Source of the DNA: Batillaria attramentaria
Lineage: Eukaryota > Mollusca > Gastropoda > Batillariidae
Assembly: GCA_018292915.2 (NCBI GenBank)
Contig: JACVVK020000053.1
Coordinates: forward strand, 1,494,501-1,558,500
Direction of reading: 5' to 3'
Length of the DNA: 64,000 nucleotides
The position numbers and the translations under genes were made by a program. A model generated the notes under the pieces. That model was not told where the DNA came from. It saw only the letters and a program-made list of their open reading frames with translations, and made no database searches. This document shows positions 11,285 to 23,562 of this stretch, one piece after another (within the stretch, counting starts at the first letter, position 1; each line of letters begins with the position of its first letter).

Positions 11285-13560
11285 TCAAGCCAGGTAAGGT
11301 GTCACTGGTGTTTCTTAGTTCCTGGCAATATTACAGTTTTCCTCAAAATTGTTTGTATGTCCTCTCATTCAAATGAGATCTCATCAATGTCTGTCATTAT
11401 GCCAAGTTTGACGCCTGTAGTATTTGTAGTTTCTCCAAAAACGGTACAGTGGACGCCGGATATAAGCAACTCGGATATAAGAAAACTCGGTTATTGCCAA
11501 CGAATTTTTTTCCCCCGGCCAAACTCTTCTTTATTATGTATTACAAAAACTCGGATACAAGAAACTCGCTTATAAGAAAACTCGGTTTTAGGAAAGCAAA
11601 TTTCTTGTCCCGCTTGATACAAAAACTCGGATATAAGAAACCGAAAGTACATTTCCAAGAAAATTTCACTCATTGTAAGAAACCGAAAGTACATATCCAA
11701 GAAAATTTCACTCATTCTAAGAAAACAGGTCAGGTCTGACGTCACTTAGGACAGGCACATGATGGCGCATGATTTTCTTTCCTTGAATTGGTTCTTTACC
11801 ATTGTGTTCCGTGCAAAATTGAATGTTGGCAAGAAGAAAAAATACGAGATGCATTTTTGTTGTTCTATTGTTATATGTTGTTTTTATTATTATTTTGTTT
11901 TTTTGCCTGATTGGGAGCTCTCTCTCTCTCTCTCTGTATGTCTGTCTCTGTCTACAGGGCTCGCGTTAAGGAGAATAAAACTATCAGTATTAGACTAACT
12001 GTTGATCAATTCCTTTCTTTGACAATATACGTGGTCCATCTTTCCTCCATCCCCCTTCCCCCTCCCAACAGAAAAAAAAGCTAATTTGCAGCTTTTTTCA
12101 GCCAAATTAGACACGGAAAGCATCGCATATCGTACTCTAATGGGACGAGTGTTTTATAGATCAAAAGTTGATACATAATGCACTTTTAATAAATCCTATA
12201 AATACAAACGAATTCTTTCTCTCTCTCTCTCTCTCTCCCCTTAGTTCTTTTTTGTTTGTTTGTTTGTTTGTTTGGTTGGTTGGTTGGTTGGTTGGTTGGT
12301 TGGTTGGGTTTTTTTTTTGTTTGTTTTTTTTTTCTTACCACATGACCGCCAGCGCTACAGTTGGGAAGCAAAAACAGTATTTTCATGTTCAAACAAAAAA
12401 AAAAAATCTGACATTGAAGGACACAAGCGCACTGGTGTATATTAACTCTACAAATATATATTCTGTGCAGGTCTTTAAGAGAAACCAGATATTTCTTAAT
12501 TTAATGCAAAACATACACGAACTGAGAAAAAAGAAATGTTTTAAACCTTTTTTTCACTGAACTCGGTTATAAGAAATATTTTTCAAAATACTTCCTTATA
12601 TCCGACTTTCAGATATAAGAAAACTCGGATATAAGAAACCAAAAAATTCACCCCCCTCGAGTTTCTTATAACCGGCGTATACTGTATATTGAAATTCACA
12701 ACAGACAGCTTTCATGGCCTTGACCTTGAGTCAAGGTCCTTCAAACTGATATATTTTGAAAGGTCTTATGGCTGCCTATCAGCATGGCAAGTTTGGTGGG
12801 TGGGTGTTTGGGAGTTTAACGTCATGCCAAGTTTGGTGCCTCTGCTGTTTGTAGATTCTGAGAAAATGTTAATGTTAAGGTTACTGCAGAAATGTGGAAA
12901 AGGGTTTGTACGGCCTTGACCTTGACACAAGGCCACTGAATACATGTATATCTGCAAAGTGCTTATCAATGTCTATCATCATGCAAAGTTTAAAATCTCT
13001 GGAGTTTGTATATTTCAAGAAAATGCCAATGTAAAATTTTCAAACAGACCGCTTTAGTCATTCAAAATGATACATTTTGAAAGGTCTTATGGCTGTTTAT
13101 CAGCAAGCCAAGTTTGGTGCCTCTGCTGTTTGTAGATTCTGAGAAAATGCCAATGTTAAGGTTTACTGCGGAAATGCGGAAAATAGCTTGTACGGCCTTG
13201 ACCTTGACACAAGGCCATTGAATACATGTATATCTATAAAGTTCTTATCAATGTCTATCATCATGCAAAGTTTAAAATCTCTGGTGTTCGTAGATTCCAA
13301 GAAATTGCCAATGTAAAATTTTCAGACAGCTTTAGTGGCCTTGATCTTGAGTCAAGGTCATTCAAAATGATATAATTTGAAAGGTCTTATGGCTGTCTAT
13401 CAGCATGCCAAGTTTGGTGCCTCTGCTATTTGTAGATTCTGAGAAAATGCCAATGTTAATTAAGGTTTTCTATACATTTACTGCGGACACGCAGACACAC
13501 AGACAGACGACGGGCGGTTAGTACACAGACTCCCTTTGTTACACAAGGGAGCCAAAAATC
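11285..13560 (+). repeat. Interspersed repeat with GGCCTTGACCTTGA blocks, split by a pogo-like element
   Basis: Outside the insertion at 11447-12684, this sequence is built of imperfect tandem units of roughly 200-300 bp carrying GGCCTTGACCTTGA, GAAAGGTCTTATGGCTG and GTCTATCATCATGCAAAGTTT. It ends with GACACACAGACAGACGACG and then CCCTTTGTTACACAAGGGA, a short palindrome. A relative lies inverted at 39470-39880. I associate this repeat type with mollusc genomes; that is recollection rather than a search. Confidence 0.6.
11447..12684. mobile_element. pogo/Tigger-like element, family B, copy 1
   Basis: A 1,238-bp element with imperfect inverted termini: CAGTGGACGCCGGATATAAG on the left, and on the complement of the right end CAGTATACGCCGGTTATAAG. 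TA flanks both sides (11445-11446, 12685-12686). Further ATATAAGAAACTCGG motifs repeat inside both ends, as expected of subterminal transposase-binding repeats. The interior holds (TC)n, (TTTG)n and (GGTT)n runs. Two ORFs of about 96 and 130 residues fall on these repeats and are not convincing proteins. It is probably non-autonomous. Confidence 0.75.
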
Positions 13561-14119
13561 CCTCTCAAAAATGGCTTGAAAAAAAAGGAGAAAGGAAAAA
13601 ACCGAAACAACAACAACAACAACCAGCACCCAACAACACAACTACTACTTTCCTCCCCAGACCCCGAAAATTGCCCCAAAAGGATGAGTGGCGAGTACGT
13701 AAAGTTCACCGACATGCTGAGTTGTCTGTTCCCTGGGTAAAACATCTTTGTAGATCAAGAGTTCATCAACATGTCTTGCACGCCCTTATCTTTGGTCATT
13801 TTTCTTTGTTGAAAATTGTCATCATATAGAAGAGCTCGTTTTCTTTACATTTAATCAATGCTCATTAAAATACCTCACCATTTAGCATTGCACGGCTTTC
13901 TAATGTGAAATGTACCATCATATCGTTAAACCTCATCAGCATACCTCGTCATGAATTTGTCATCACGTGTTCTTGTTGAGATATCTATCATGTAACCCAC
14001 CTTCGTGCCTTAATATCATAGGTAAGTATACGGCCTCATTAGCATAGGTAAGTATACCTCATTAACATAGGTAAGTATACAGGCTTCAGTATTCAGCTGA
14101 GCCTGCATGATATACACAC
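13561..14119. other. No gene recognised
   Basis: A-rich and (CAA)n sequence near 13590-13640. Between about 14018 and 14075 a short unit, CATAGGTAAGTATAC, occurs three times. No coding exon is seen. Confidence 0.5.
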
Positions 14120-14520
14120 GGTGGCACGATGAAGTAGGTTCAACAGGGTCGCTGGGATTCAACCACACATTCACATTAATACACGTGAGCCTACATGTGA
14201 CTACACACGAGCCGTCACGCTGAAGCATACTAGTGAAACACGTGTACTGAGATTAAACTACACATTCGCAGTACTACGCAGAAGCCTATACGTGACTACA
14301 TACGAGCACGCTGAAGAAGATGAAGCACATGTACTGGGATCCGACTACACGTTCCCAGACGGTAATACACATAGGCCTACCTGTGACTACACACGAGCAC
14401 GTTGTAGTAGGTCACGCACGTGTACCGGGATTCAGCTACACATTCCAAATACTCAGTATACACTACTGCCGTGATTACACACAAGCACACTGTTCAAGTA
14501 AGCACGTGTGCTTGGATTCC
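14120..14520. repeat. Diverged tandem repeat, period about 96 bp
   Basis: About four imperfect copies of a unit with the words ACACGTGTACTGGGATT, CTACACATTC, GCCTA and GTGACTACACACGAGCACG. Copies differ by substitutions and short indels. ORFs across it follow the repeat and are not treated as genes. Confidence 0.65.
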
Positions 14521-14630
14521 AAAACATTCATTTTTCAACATACACACACGCCACTTCTGCTGCTCACAGACGTGAGGAACTGTCGTCATCGGGAACCCCC
14601 TGCCGGATGTCTCCTGTAGGCTGGTTGGCG

Positions 14631-14653
14631 GGGGGGGGGGGGGGGGGGGGGGG
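14631..14653. repeat. poly(G) tract
   Basis: A run of more than 20 G on the plus strand, just beyond the end of the ORF1-like fragment. Confidence 0.9.
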
Positions 14654-14674
14654 AGTGTCAGCCATGGACACAGT

Positions 14675-15346
14675 TGGCGCCGTTTGCTGACCAAGCGTCA
14701 AGCATCATCAGATGTCCTGCTGCTGGATTCTGTTCAGTCGCTGAAAGTTCAAAGCCGTCACTGAGGTCGTCGCTGATTACGATGCTAGTGTTTTTGAGTT
14801 TTTTGTTTTTTTTTGGGTTTTTTTTTTTTTTTTTGCGGTTTCTGACCACTTGAACTTTATCTCTATTTGAAATGAACTTGACAATCACCGGTCGGTTCGA
14901 GGTGTTATTTGGTCTTCCCACCCTGTGTAGGGCGGATAGTCTGCTACTGTAGATGCCACTGAGCCCCAGACGCGACCGGAACATATCGAGCACCTTGCTT
15001 TCAAAGTCTTCTGTCGTTTCTTCTCCGTTGTCCCCGCTCCAGCAGACCGAACACGCGCACAGAGTCGCGCCTAATGTATTGCTCTCGTTCATTGCACACC
15101 TCTTTCTGCTACAAGACGAATGTCCGAAGGTTTCGAACTTCCTCCTCCTTATCTTGACACTTACGCACAGTTTTGTCTAGCAGAGTTTTGTGAGTTTCCT
15201 TTTTGCAATGAACACGAAGTTGTCGTCAACCGTTCCACCTTTTTGCCGAGTTTGGCTAACAGAGTTGACTGGCAAGTGTCTATTCTCACACGCAAATCCT
15301 CCAAACCAGCTTGCACATTTTCTGTAGCGTTGAGGCTTTCAGCCAT
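14675..15346 (-). pseudogene. Decayed LINE ORF1-like fragment
   Basis: Two adjacent minus-strand frames together resemble the ORF1 protein of L1-like non-LTR retrotransposons. The first (15346-15161) begins MAESLNATENVQAGLEDL and looks coiled-coil forming. The second (15092-14658) contains VIVKFISNRDKV and KNTSIVISDDLS, a pattern typical of the RNA-binding domain of such ORF1 proteins. Between them a third frame contains EREQYIRRDSVRVFGL, the linker usually seen there, so at least two frameshifts and a stop break the gene. A poly(T) run at 14807-14834 adds a lysine-rich insertion. No reverse transcriptase follows. Family assignment is from pattern memory. Confidence 0.5.
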
Positions 15347-15442
15347 GATTTAAAAAAACTGAAGTTTTGCCCGACTTTTGGTGGGGGACACCCTGTTACG
15401 TTTGCTCACTGACCGGCCGCACTCCGGCTGTGAGTTGCTGAC

Positions 15443-16014
15443 CATTCTCGTTCCGGGGGTCTCGCTACTCTTGGCCCCCGCGACAACGCAAATTCGGGCT
15501 AACCGAAACCGGGCTGAGCTTAGTAATGCCTAGGAAGTAATTTAAAAAAAAAAAAAAAAAATCAAACTACTCGGTGACAAGGAAAGTGGACAGTTGCGAA
15601 CCAGCACCAGTACATTCTCGGCCTGTTTCGAGATTATTACCTGCATGAGTATTCTCCCTTGCCGCAACAAGCACGCATTTTTTGCGGTGGAGCACAAAGC
15701 TGCCACGAAAAATGATTGCTGCGGGTCTATGTATGCACAGGGGACTACTCATGCAGGGAATAATCTCGAAACAGGCCGAGAATGTACTGGTGCTGGTGAA
15801 TGCGACAGTTTTCACCGCTTCTGTGCACACTGTGAAAATTATTATTTAATAACACGAGGACCTGAAAGTTGTTCGCAACAGTCCACTTTCCCTGTCACCG
15901 AGTATTTTTGTTTTTCCCTTCTTAGGTATCACTTAGCTCCGCTCGGTCTCGGTCAGCCCGACTTGGCCGTCGTCGCAGGGGCCTAGAGTAATCGACGGAC
16001 CCGGAACAGGGTTG
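15443..16014. mobile_element. MULE-like foldback element, short copy, 9-bp TSD
   Basis: A 572-bp element made almost wholly of two inverted arms. The left terminus is CATTCTCGTTCCGGGGGTC and the complement of the right terminus is CAACCCTGTTCCGGGTCC. It is flanked by a perfect 9-bp direct repeat, GTTGCTGAC, at 15434-15442 and 16015-16023. Its arms match the arms of the 1.9-kb element at 34096-36033 (shared words CGGGCTAACCGA and CTCGGTGACAAGGAAAGTGG). Long TIRs with a 9-bp target duplication suggest the Mutator-like (MULE) superfamily, with Merlin less likely. No transposase is present. Confidence 0.75.
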
Positions 16015-16023
16015 GTTGCTGAC

Positions 16024-16989
16024 CACTGTAATTTCTTGACTGGTGTCTGTGTCCGTGCTGTTCTTTCTTCGTTTCTCACTCTTGTTTCTGACGCTTTTCG
16101 TGGGAGGCCCGATATGCTCGTGCTACACTGGGGCACACTGGAGCACTCCTGGCTAGCCTACACCTGTATTTCGCCAAGTCGTCAAAATGTCACTACTTTA
16201 CAGTGCATGGTTTAGAATTTTACGTCCTGATATTGGCCCTCTCCGATCGATTTTATCAAAAACGAATCCATCCTCGAATTCCGGCCGGTTGGTGGTACTC
16301 GCATGTCCATTTTGCCAGAAAACAGATTTGTAGAAATTGCGAATTTTCGAAAACAGAAGCCACAAGATGCTGAGGTACAGAAAAACCAACCAGTTCCCGT
16401 GAGGGTCGCTCACCTTTTTTCATCTGATACTAATCTTTTAAAAATCTTTTAATTTCAGCTTAGTCAAGCAATATCAAGTTTAAATAAGGAAAACCGTATT
16501 ACTGATCATCACTCAAAAAACAACAACAACCACCAACAACAAGAAGAAAAATAAAACGGGAAAAAAAAAAACCCACTCGTTCTGAACGCAGGTGCGACTG
16601 ACGCCAAGTTACGTGACACTGCAGCGTTCTTTTCGCAATAGGGTAAGTCTCACTAGCCAGTCATCAGTGTCCCCGTGTTTGCCAATGACTTTCAGAGTAG
16701 TTCGTAACTCCGTACTGTGACTGGGTTCACATACCAACTTTCAGAGCTATGCCTATGCACACATAACAAGGATGTGCCTGTATTTTGGTTCTGGCTCAAG
16801 ATATAAATGAACTTTACCAAGTCAAAACTTCACGACTTCGGCATTACTCTAAGTAAAACCAATCTGAAAAAAATATTCAGTGAACTGTCGAACGTGGGTA
16901 AGAGAACATGTTCTTTTCGCATTTTTGTTTTGTTCACATTGTAGCCACGTGTCTCATCTGTCATAAGGATGTGCATTCCTCTTGTGATT
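16024..16989. other. No gene recognised
   Basis: Low-complexity (CAA)n and poly(A) at about 16515-16575; otherwise apparently unique sequence. A 71-codon minus-strand frame at 16198-16413 has no recognisable features. Confidence 0.45.
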
Positions 16990-17185
16990 TAGTTTTACTG
17001 TTAAAGTCCAACTGTCACACCCCAAAAAGGTCAAAATACGCCCAAAACAACAGTCTCCTCAGATCCAGCAGTGTCTCAGCTTTCACAAAATACCTAGACT
17101 ATATGTACGGGCAAAAGTGTGCCGTTATTTTTTTGATTAATTTTTTTGTTGCAAGGTGCTCCTAGCTTCAGTTCCTTGGTTTTTA

Positions 17186-17408
17186 TGTTGTTTCCATAGT
17201 AATGGAAACAACATAATAGGACGGGCTAAAATTTCCACGTTCATAGGCAAGCATCTGTGGTACAAACGCACGTCACTGCCGATCTCCCGCAGAGACGATT
17301 TTGCAAGTGTAACTCTGACAATGACGTAAGAAAACTTGCGTCATCGATGCTGACGCGTATGGTGTTCCGAACGCACTTCTCCTCCTCAGTGAGTGCCGTC
17401 TGTGTGGA

Positions 17409-17447
<39 letters not shown>

Positions 17448-19542
17448 TGTGTCCGGGCCCGTTTCTTCGAAAATACTCAACCGAATGGCTTCAAATTTGG
17501 GGTATCCAAATATATCAAAATGTTACATTAGACGATTCAAGCGTGTGATGACTGCTTAAGTGATTTGGGAGTTATCGCCCTTTTGAGACAAGTTGGTTGT
17601 CTTTCGTGTACAGGCGTAATATTTATTTAAATCACTCAATTTTTTGGCAGTAGATAGCTTGAATACGGACTCTGAACAGAGTCACTACTAGAAAATGGTC
17701 GCTCTTATAGTTTTCATGTAAACCGAGCCTGAGTTGACATTGCATGTGAACCCAGTTCAGATGCCTATTTCTCCGAAAATACTGAACCGATCGATTTCAA
17801 ATTTGGGGTTTCTAAATGAATAAAGATTGTTGAATAGAAGGCCCGATCCAGGTACGATTACACACATGATTTGCGAGTTATCGCCCTTTTCAGAAAAAGT
17901 GGCTTTCTGGCGTTTAAAGGCGTAATATTTACCTAAACCACTCCATTTTTTGGACATAGACAGCATGAATACGGACTCTCAAATAAGTGAATTTTGGAGG
18001 TTGTCGCTTTTATACTTTTGGCGTAAGCCGTACCTGATGAAAGTGCTGGTGAACACACTTTAGATCTCAAAATCGCTCCTACTATACATACATAATGAGC
18101 CTGGGGTGCCATAAAAAAAATATACAAAAAAAGAGAAAAATTCACTGCAGCCGTTATCGTCAGTTGACCCGAAAATTTGTACTCACAGCACATTTCCTCT
18201 ACAAGCCACACGCCTCACAAACATCGAAGAAGAGACGCACGCGCACTGACGTACGTGCGTCATGTTTGATTGACGTGATGCTGTTTTTTCTTGGGGGTGT
18301 CTCGCCACTTTCTTCCGAATTCCTCTGTTTGGAGACGTGGTGTATTTTACTTCTACTATGTCGCCATCTTCGTGCAATCGCAGAGAAGACACGGGATACA
18401 ACAGAATACAACTCCAATACTTTATGAACAGAATATGCACGGAGAACAAATTCATGAAAGAAGAAGAACCCAGAACGCTGTGCAGGGCTGCTTACGTACT
18501 GAACAGGTCAGATCTAGAACATTTCTCAACTTACTGGAAGGTTCGATATGTTTCCAAGGTGACGTAATCTACTGACGTTACTGCGACAGCATGTTCTGGG
18601 ATGGTCTAGAAATTATTTTGCATCGAAATGCAGTATCTTTTCGCGATCTCTACAACTTGACATGTGGAAAGCGGGAATTTCAGTGGGTTTCGTTTTTGCC
18701 ACTGACTCACACTCAGAAGCATAATGCAAAGATCTTGGAAACATAAAGATAGTTCACTTACCTCCCTTTGAGGGACAACGCGTAAGAGTTGTCTGCGCGC
18801 ATTAGCGCGCATCCCGCAGATCTACGCAGTAATGGCAGTATGGCAGAAAGCCAGAAACCACGCGTGCAATGGTGTGCAGCGCCGAATTGCTGTCAGAAGC
18901 GAACACCAGGAACGGGAAAACCTTTCTGTAGATTTCCCCCTTGAAAAATGGAGGTAGGTATGCCTACGATATCGAAGTTGGAGCCAAGATCGGTATCGAA
19001 GTTGGAGCCAAGATTATGTTTTCTCCCAAACATAACACATAGCATCACACGTGAAAACCAAAATCGCCGCATCCACGACGTGTGACTGGCGTAAATTTAG
19101 TATAAAATCCGCATGCTTGTAAAAAGTCTGTTTGTTTGACCCAACCCTACACTAGCCGCCGTAAAACATTTTAACAAAATAAACGGCAAAAACGAAGATG
19201 TCAGCGACTGACAGGTGGTCTCCCCCCATATATTTCGCATGTGTTTTAGGCCTATGGAAAACATAAGACAGTACTCTCAAAGTTCCGGAGGACGAACGAA
19301 AGATCTAGTTTGGCTTTCACTGCTGTACGTAGGCTACGTAGTGCATTTCGTTCGATGTGTTCAAGTAAAACTAGTACGGAACACAGAAAGATCGAATGTG
19401 CGAGAGATCCAAAGATGGACGCATCCGCTGAATACTTCCTGCTAACTCAGCATTAATCATATCTGCGACCGACGATCCAGCAGATTCTATGTTGTGATAT
19501 GGTTTTACAATGGTTAGAATGAAGTTCAGCCGGATGATTTTG

Positions 19543-19576
<34 letters not shown>

Positions 19577-19841
19577 CAGTGCAACGTGCCGCTAGCACAG
19601 TTCAAGTCAACGTTATTTGTAAAGTTTAAAAAAAAAAACACCACCGCCAACAAAACAACAAAAACAACACCAAAACCTGATGTCTGCGCCTGCCACGTGT
19701 GTTTACTGCTGTTTGTTTACACTGCATGCAAACCTCTTGATTTTTAAGAAAAGAGTTCTGTACATACCTACAGATTTCCCCCCAACAGTATGTGAACTGG
19801 AACAAGTGCCGATGAACGTACCTGCCGCCGTATGAGTGACA

Positions 19842-19879
<38 letters not shown>

Positions 19880-20770
19880 CTGAATTTAGATGCAGGTAGA
19901 CGCTAGCACAATTTAAGTCACCGTGATTTGTAAAGTTGTCAGGGGAAAAAAAATTACGCTGTATCTGCGTCAGCCGCGTGTGTTTACTGTTTGTTTACAC
20001 TGCATGCACACGTACCACTTGAGGTCTTTTTTTTTTGACAAGAAAGCGAAAAAAAAAAATGTTTGTTTTTCAACAGGAATACCAAAAGAAGTATTTCCCC
20101 GTTTATATTTGTCTGTTATTTGAACAATTCGGCGCAGAACACAATTGCATGCCCGGCTTTTGTGATCGCTTTCCACTTTCCGCCATGCTGTCACTATAGG
20201 GGCCAGATCTAGGATGCGCGCTAATGCGGGCAGACAACTCTTCGCGTTGTCCCGCTATAATTATGTCTCTCTTACGAGGGCAGGAGTGACGCGTCTTTCT
20301 GATTCCAAGGTCTTTGCATAATGTGTGTGTGTGTGTGTGTAGGGGGGGGGGGGGGGGGGGGTGCGCGCGCAAGCGCGCGTCTAAGGCGAGAGAGAGAGAG
20401 AGAGGGTCTCTTCTCCGATACCAGTAAGCAATCGTCTCAGTGTCAGTCAGGTCTGCGGGAAGTAACTCTGTCAAAGGGGGAACGACTTTATTACAAGAAT
20501 TCATTCACCCATGTAGAACCTCGCATACGCCAAAAAGTTGTGACGTCAACCAGCTAGGCGAGCTCACACGACCTCATGTGTTTGGGTTTTTGCAAGTGCA
20601 TAGAGGCACGATAAGGGTTTTCAGTACTTTCTTTATGTCAGCATGCTTGATGTCAGAGAGCTTGCGTTCCGGCGTGTGCGCGCGGGCTGCATACATGACA
20701 CAACGACTACGACTGTGACTACAGCATGTCATTGAATGGAAACAACATATTGGGCTGGTGGCCATCTTGT
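17186..20770 (-). mobile_element. D transposon, uninterrupted full-length copy
   Basis: A 3,585-bp element lying between TA dinucleotides (17184-17185 and 20771-20772). The inverted-duplication partner near 28765-28775 lacks it and has a single TA there, which fixes the ends. It starts TGTTGTTTCCATAGTAATGG, forming a terminal hairpin, and ends GGCCATCTTGT. The right end also holds TATGTTGTTTCCAT inside the last 45 bases on the complement. It includes two (GT)n runs, a poly(G) run at 20342-20361 and short ORFs only. No transposase, polymerase or replication gene is recognised; the superfamily is unknown. Confidence 0.7.
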
Positions 20771-21079
20771 TAATAGACACAACGCATCCCATTCGGGGGA
20801 TTTCCTTTATCCCATCCGGGGATTTCGGGGAATGTCATAATTCATGTTCTTCCATCCGGGCCCTTCGGTATCGAGGGAATCCCTTTCGCTCCCTTCTCTG
20901 TGATTGTGATCAGCATGCTCTGTCGTGTTGCACATGCGATTTCGGATGTAAAACCAAAGACCTTGGAATCAGATATGTTTCCAAGATCTTTGGTAAAACT
21001 GACACAAATCCAAGGGAAAGAACTCAGAAAGTTTTTGAATATCCCCGAACGATGACCGAATTGGTGGACAACCTGTAAG

Positions 21080-21253
21080 GGTGGGTGAATGTTTGGGGGT
21101 TTAACGTCCTTTTCCACCACATACGGGTGATATCAAAGACGGGGCAACGATGAAAAAGCCAGCACAAATATTTGGCTCCAGCCGGGATACGAACTCACGA
21201 CCCGAGCATTAGAAGTCCAACACTCTACCATTCGGCCGGCCACCCCGGCTCCC
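21080..21253 (-). mobile_element. tRNA-derived SINE, family S2, with 15-bp TSD
   Basis: On the minus strand it has a tRNA-like head with an A box (TGGCCGGCCGAATGGTAGAG) and B box (GAGTTCGTATCCC), then a body ending in GGACGTTAAACCCCCAAAC. It is flanked by a perfect direct repeat, TGGACAACCTGTAAG, at 21065-21079 and 21254-21268. The partner arm of the inverted duplication carries that sequence once, confirming the insertion. Relatives lie at 25839-27016 (split), 59885-60015 and 62294-62475. Such SINEs are transcribed by RNA polymerase III and moved by a LINE. Confidence 0.85.
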
Positions 21254-21737
21254 TGGACAACCTGTAAGAACAGACCTCAAGAAGACTGGTGGCAAACCGA
21301 ATGGACAGTCACACGATACTCCCATCTGCCAGGGGTTCCGCATCTCTACGCGAAGAATGCGAAAGCTGAAGCTGATTCAGCAGTGGTATGTATATTATCT
21401 TCTGTTGATTTAGAAAAGAAGGAAAGACTGAACTCTTGTTTCAGAAGGAATATTTATGTATCATGAAAAACGCTTCAAGTCAGTGGTAACCTGTTCTGCT
21501 GACACGTTTTCCGAGTCTCACTAAAGACCTTGAAAACTGCATACGATGTTTCGTTTCACGGCCTGACTGTAGACACCAGCAGAATCTAGACTAGTTATTT
21601 CCCACTTGCAAAAACTGTCTCGCTTTGTGTGCTGGTGTGCGTGACGTGTAGTGACCACAGACGTATAGAGATAGACGCACCGCGGTGCCGGAAAAGTGAC
21701 GCCGCCGCGCGCCATGTTGCTAGTCTAGTACCTGGAA

Positions 21738-21812
21738 GTGCCAGCTGTTTACATAGCGCGCATAGCATTGGCCAGACGCTGTCAGCTGTTTACATAGCGC
21801 GCATAGCATTGG
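21738..21812. repeat. Direct duplication of about 29 bp
   Basis: AGCTGTTTACATAGCGCGCA and the next nine bases occur twice, separated by about 12 bases. Confidence 0.85.
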
Positions 21813-22430
21813 TCCGCTTTATCTTACGTCACATTTCTGATGACGTCTTTCTAAAGAACTTTGTATTTCGAACGAGGCGTCCTATACACAGAGCCTCTGA
21901 GTTCTGGTTCTGAGTAAGATGGCCGCGATAGCGACACTCGCAAGCAGCGGTGGCAGCGTGCGGCGGTGCGTCTATCTCTTTGCGTCTGTGGTAGTGACCC
22001 GTTTATTGCGTCACTCCTCAGGCAGAATCACATTAGCCATTTTCTCGACATGTAATTACTTTTCAAGACTAAGCTTATCGCATACTTGTCACGTCTTCCG
22101 CGTTGAGCAGATCTGTGTAAGTTCAACAAGACACACACCCTCCTCTAGCCAGCCTGGGGTGCTGATAGGCCTACTAAAAACAAAGAAGGTATTTGAGGTA
22201 TTTCATGGAAAACGTGATTCACATTGAGAGAGAAATTTATTGGAATCAGAATCTTCCACTGAACCCGTTGAACAGTATATTGAAAAGATCTGCTCAGCTT
22301 AGCAGTTGATCCCACGCCGGTTTACAGGCCAGAGCGCCATTAAGTGTTGCAATGTTGTCAGAGTGTGCTAAGCTGACAGGGTTAACAAAATGTATGTGGA
22401 CTGAGTACAGCATGCAACACTGACAGGACA

Positions 22431-23007
22431 CACATGAAAATATGAAAGGACGTCTTTTCATTTTCTCTACCCTATATTATCCTACATTACAGCGTCATCA
22501 TAACTGTGGGCTCTACAACTACAAGCAGGACAATTGGTCAGGATTGAGATCTAACTCTAAGAGCAAATCTAGGTAAGTCATATCCTTACAGCAGGATATG
22601 AGTGAAGATCAATTGTTACGAGTGTGGCTGTGTGTTTTGTATTGTGTTGACAGATAATATAAGCTGTGGGGTTTTTTTGTTTGTTTTTGTTTTTTAAAAG
22701 GTTGACTGAGACAGAGAAGTTGCCTTGTTTAGTTCATATTGTTTGATTGTGTTTTTGTTTTCTGTGATCCAGAAGTTTCTATTGTTTTCACGAAAAATCT
22801 AGAAGTGGTTACCTTGTTGTGATTGTAGCTAATTTTGCCACGGGAGGCGGTACGCATAGATTCGGCGGGCGGGTACTCGATAATTCAGGATTCTTCTCAG
22901 TTTTAAAATAGTAACGAGGTGATTTACGTTCTGATTTTTGATTGGTTCCTTCATAATAGAGGTCAGTTCAGCCTAGAATGTGCTATGACTGTATATAAGA
23001 CTCTGAG

Positions 23008-23058
<51 letters not shown>

Positions 23059-23562
23059 TGCGTGTGCGCGCGCGCGCACAAGAGAAGCTCATATGTGCGA
23101 AGCTTGAGCGTACAGTCTGATACCACTGAGAGACGTGCTGTAATAAACTCCACACAGTTATAACTTTTCTACGCGCTCACGAGTCGTTTTGTTAGTGAAT
23201 GAATCTTCTTCCGCAGTCAATATAAGAATGAAGAGTGTGTGCCTGACTGTCACCGTATCCCTCGGGTAAGACGACGGGCTCTTCGAACATTCACCGCGTA
23301 ACATCAGTAAATGTTACTTCTGTTTCCGTCATACCAGTTTTGCGTGTCTTTTGTTGTTGTTGTTGTCATTGTTGTTGTTTACTTCAAGTAATGTCACAGA
23401 CAATAATGAGACCGATTTTAAAAAGGCGTTCCGGAGGAAAAATCAGCATGGGGCACCCCTGTAGAGAGCATTAGGAGTGAACGGGACCATAAACGCAAAC
23501 TGTGCCCTCCACGGGTGCATTGGGAGGGAACGGGATCATTGATTTAATTGGGAAGCATAGGA
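22431..23562. other. No gene recognised; (GT)n and (GTT)n runs
   Basis: Contains a (GT)n run at about 23010-23055 followed by CG-rich alternation, and a (GTT)n run near 23352-23380. No exon is recognised. Confidence 0.45.

Larger units (their letters stand above)
16990..22430 (+). repeat. Inverted duplication, forward arm (with later insertions)
   Basis: Four blocks, near 16990-17183, 20773-21625, 21975-22140 and 22262-22405, match the complement of 27090-28960 in the expected reversed order. The arms diverge by substitutions and indels, so the duplication is old. The forward arm has gained the D element at 17186-20770 and the SINE at 21080-21253. The frame around 20800-21070, in which MTELVDNL is shared by both arms, may be a remnant of a gene or element, but no domain is recognised. 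Confidence 0.65.
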
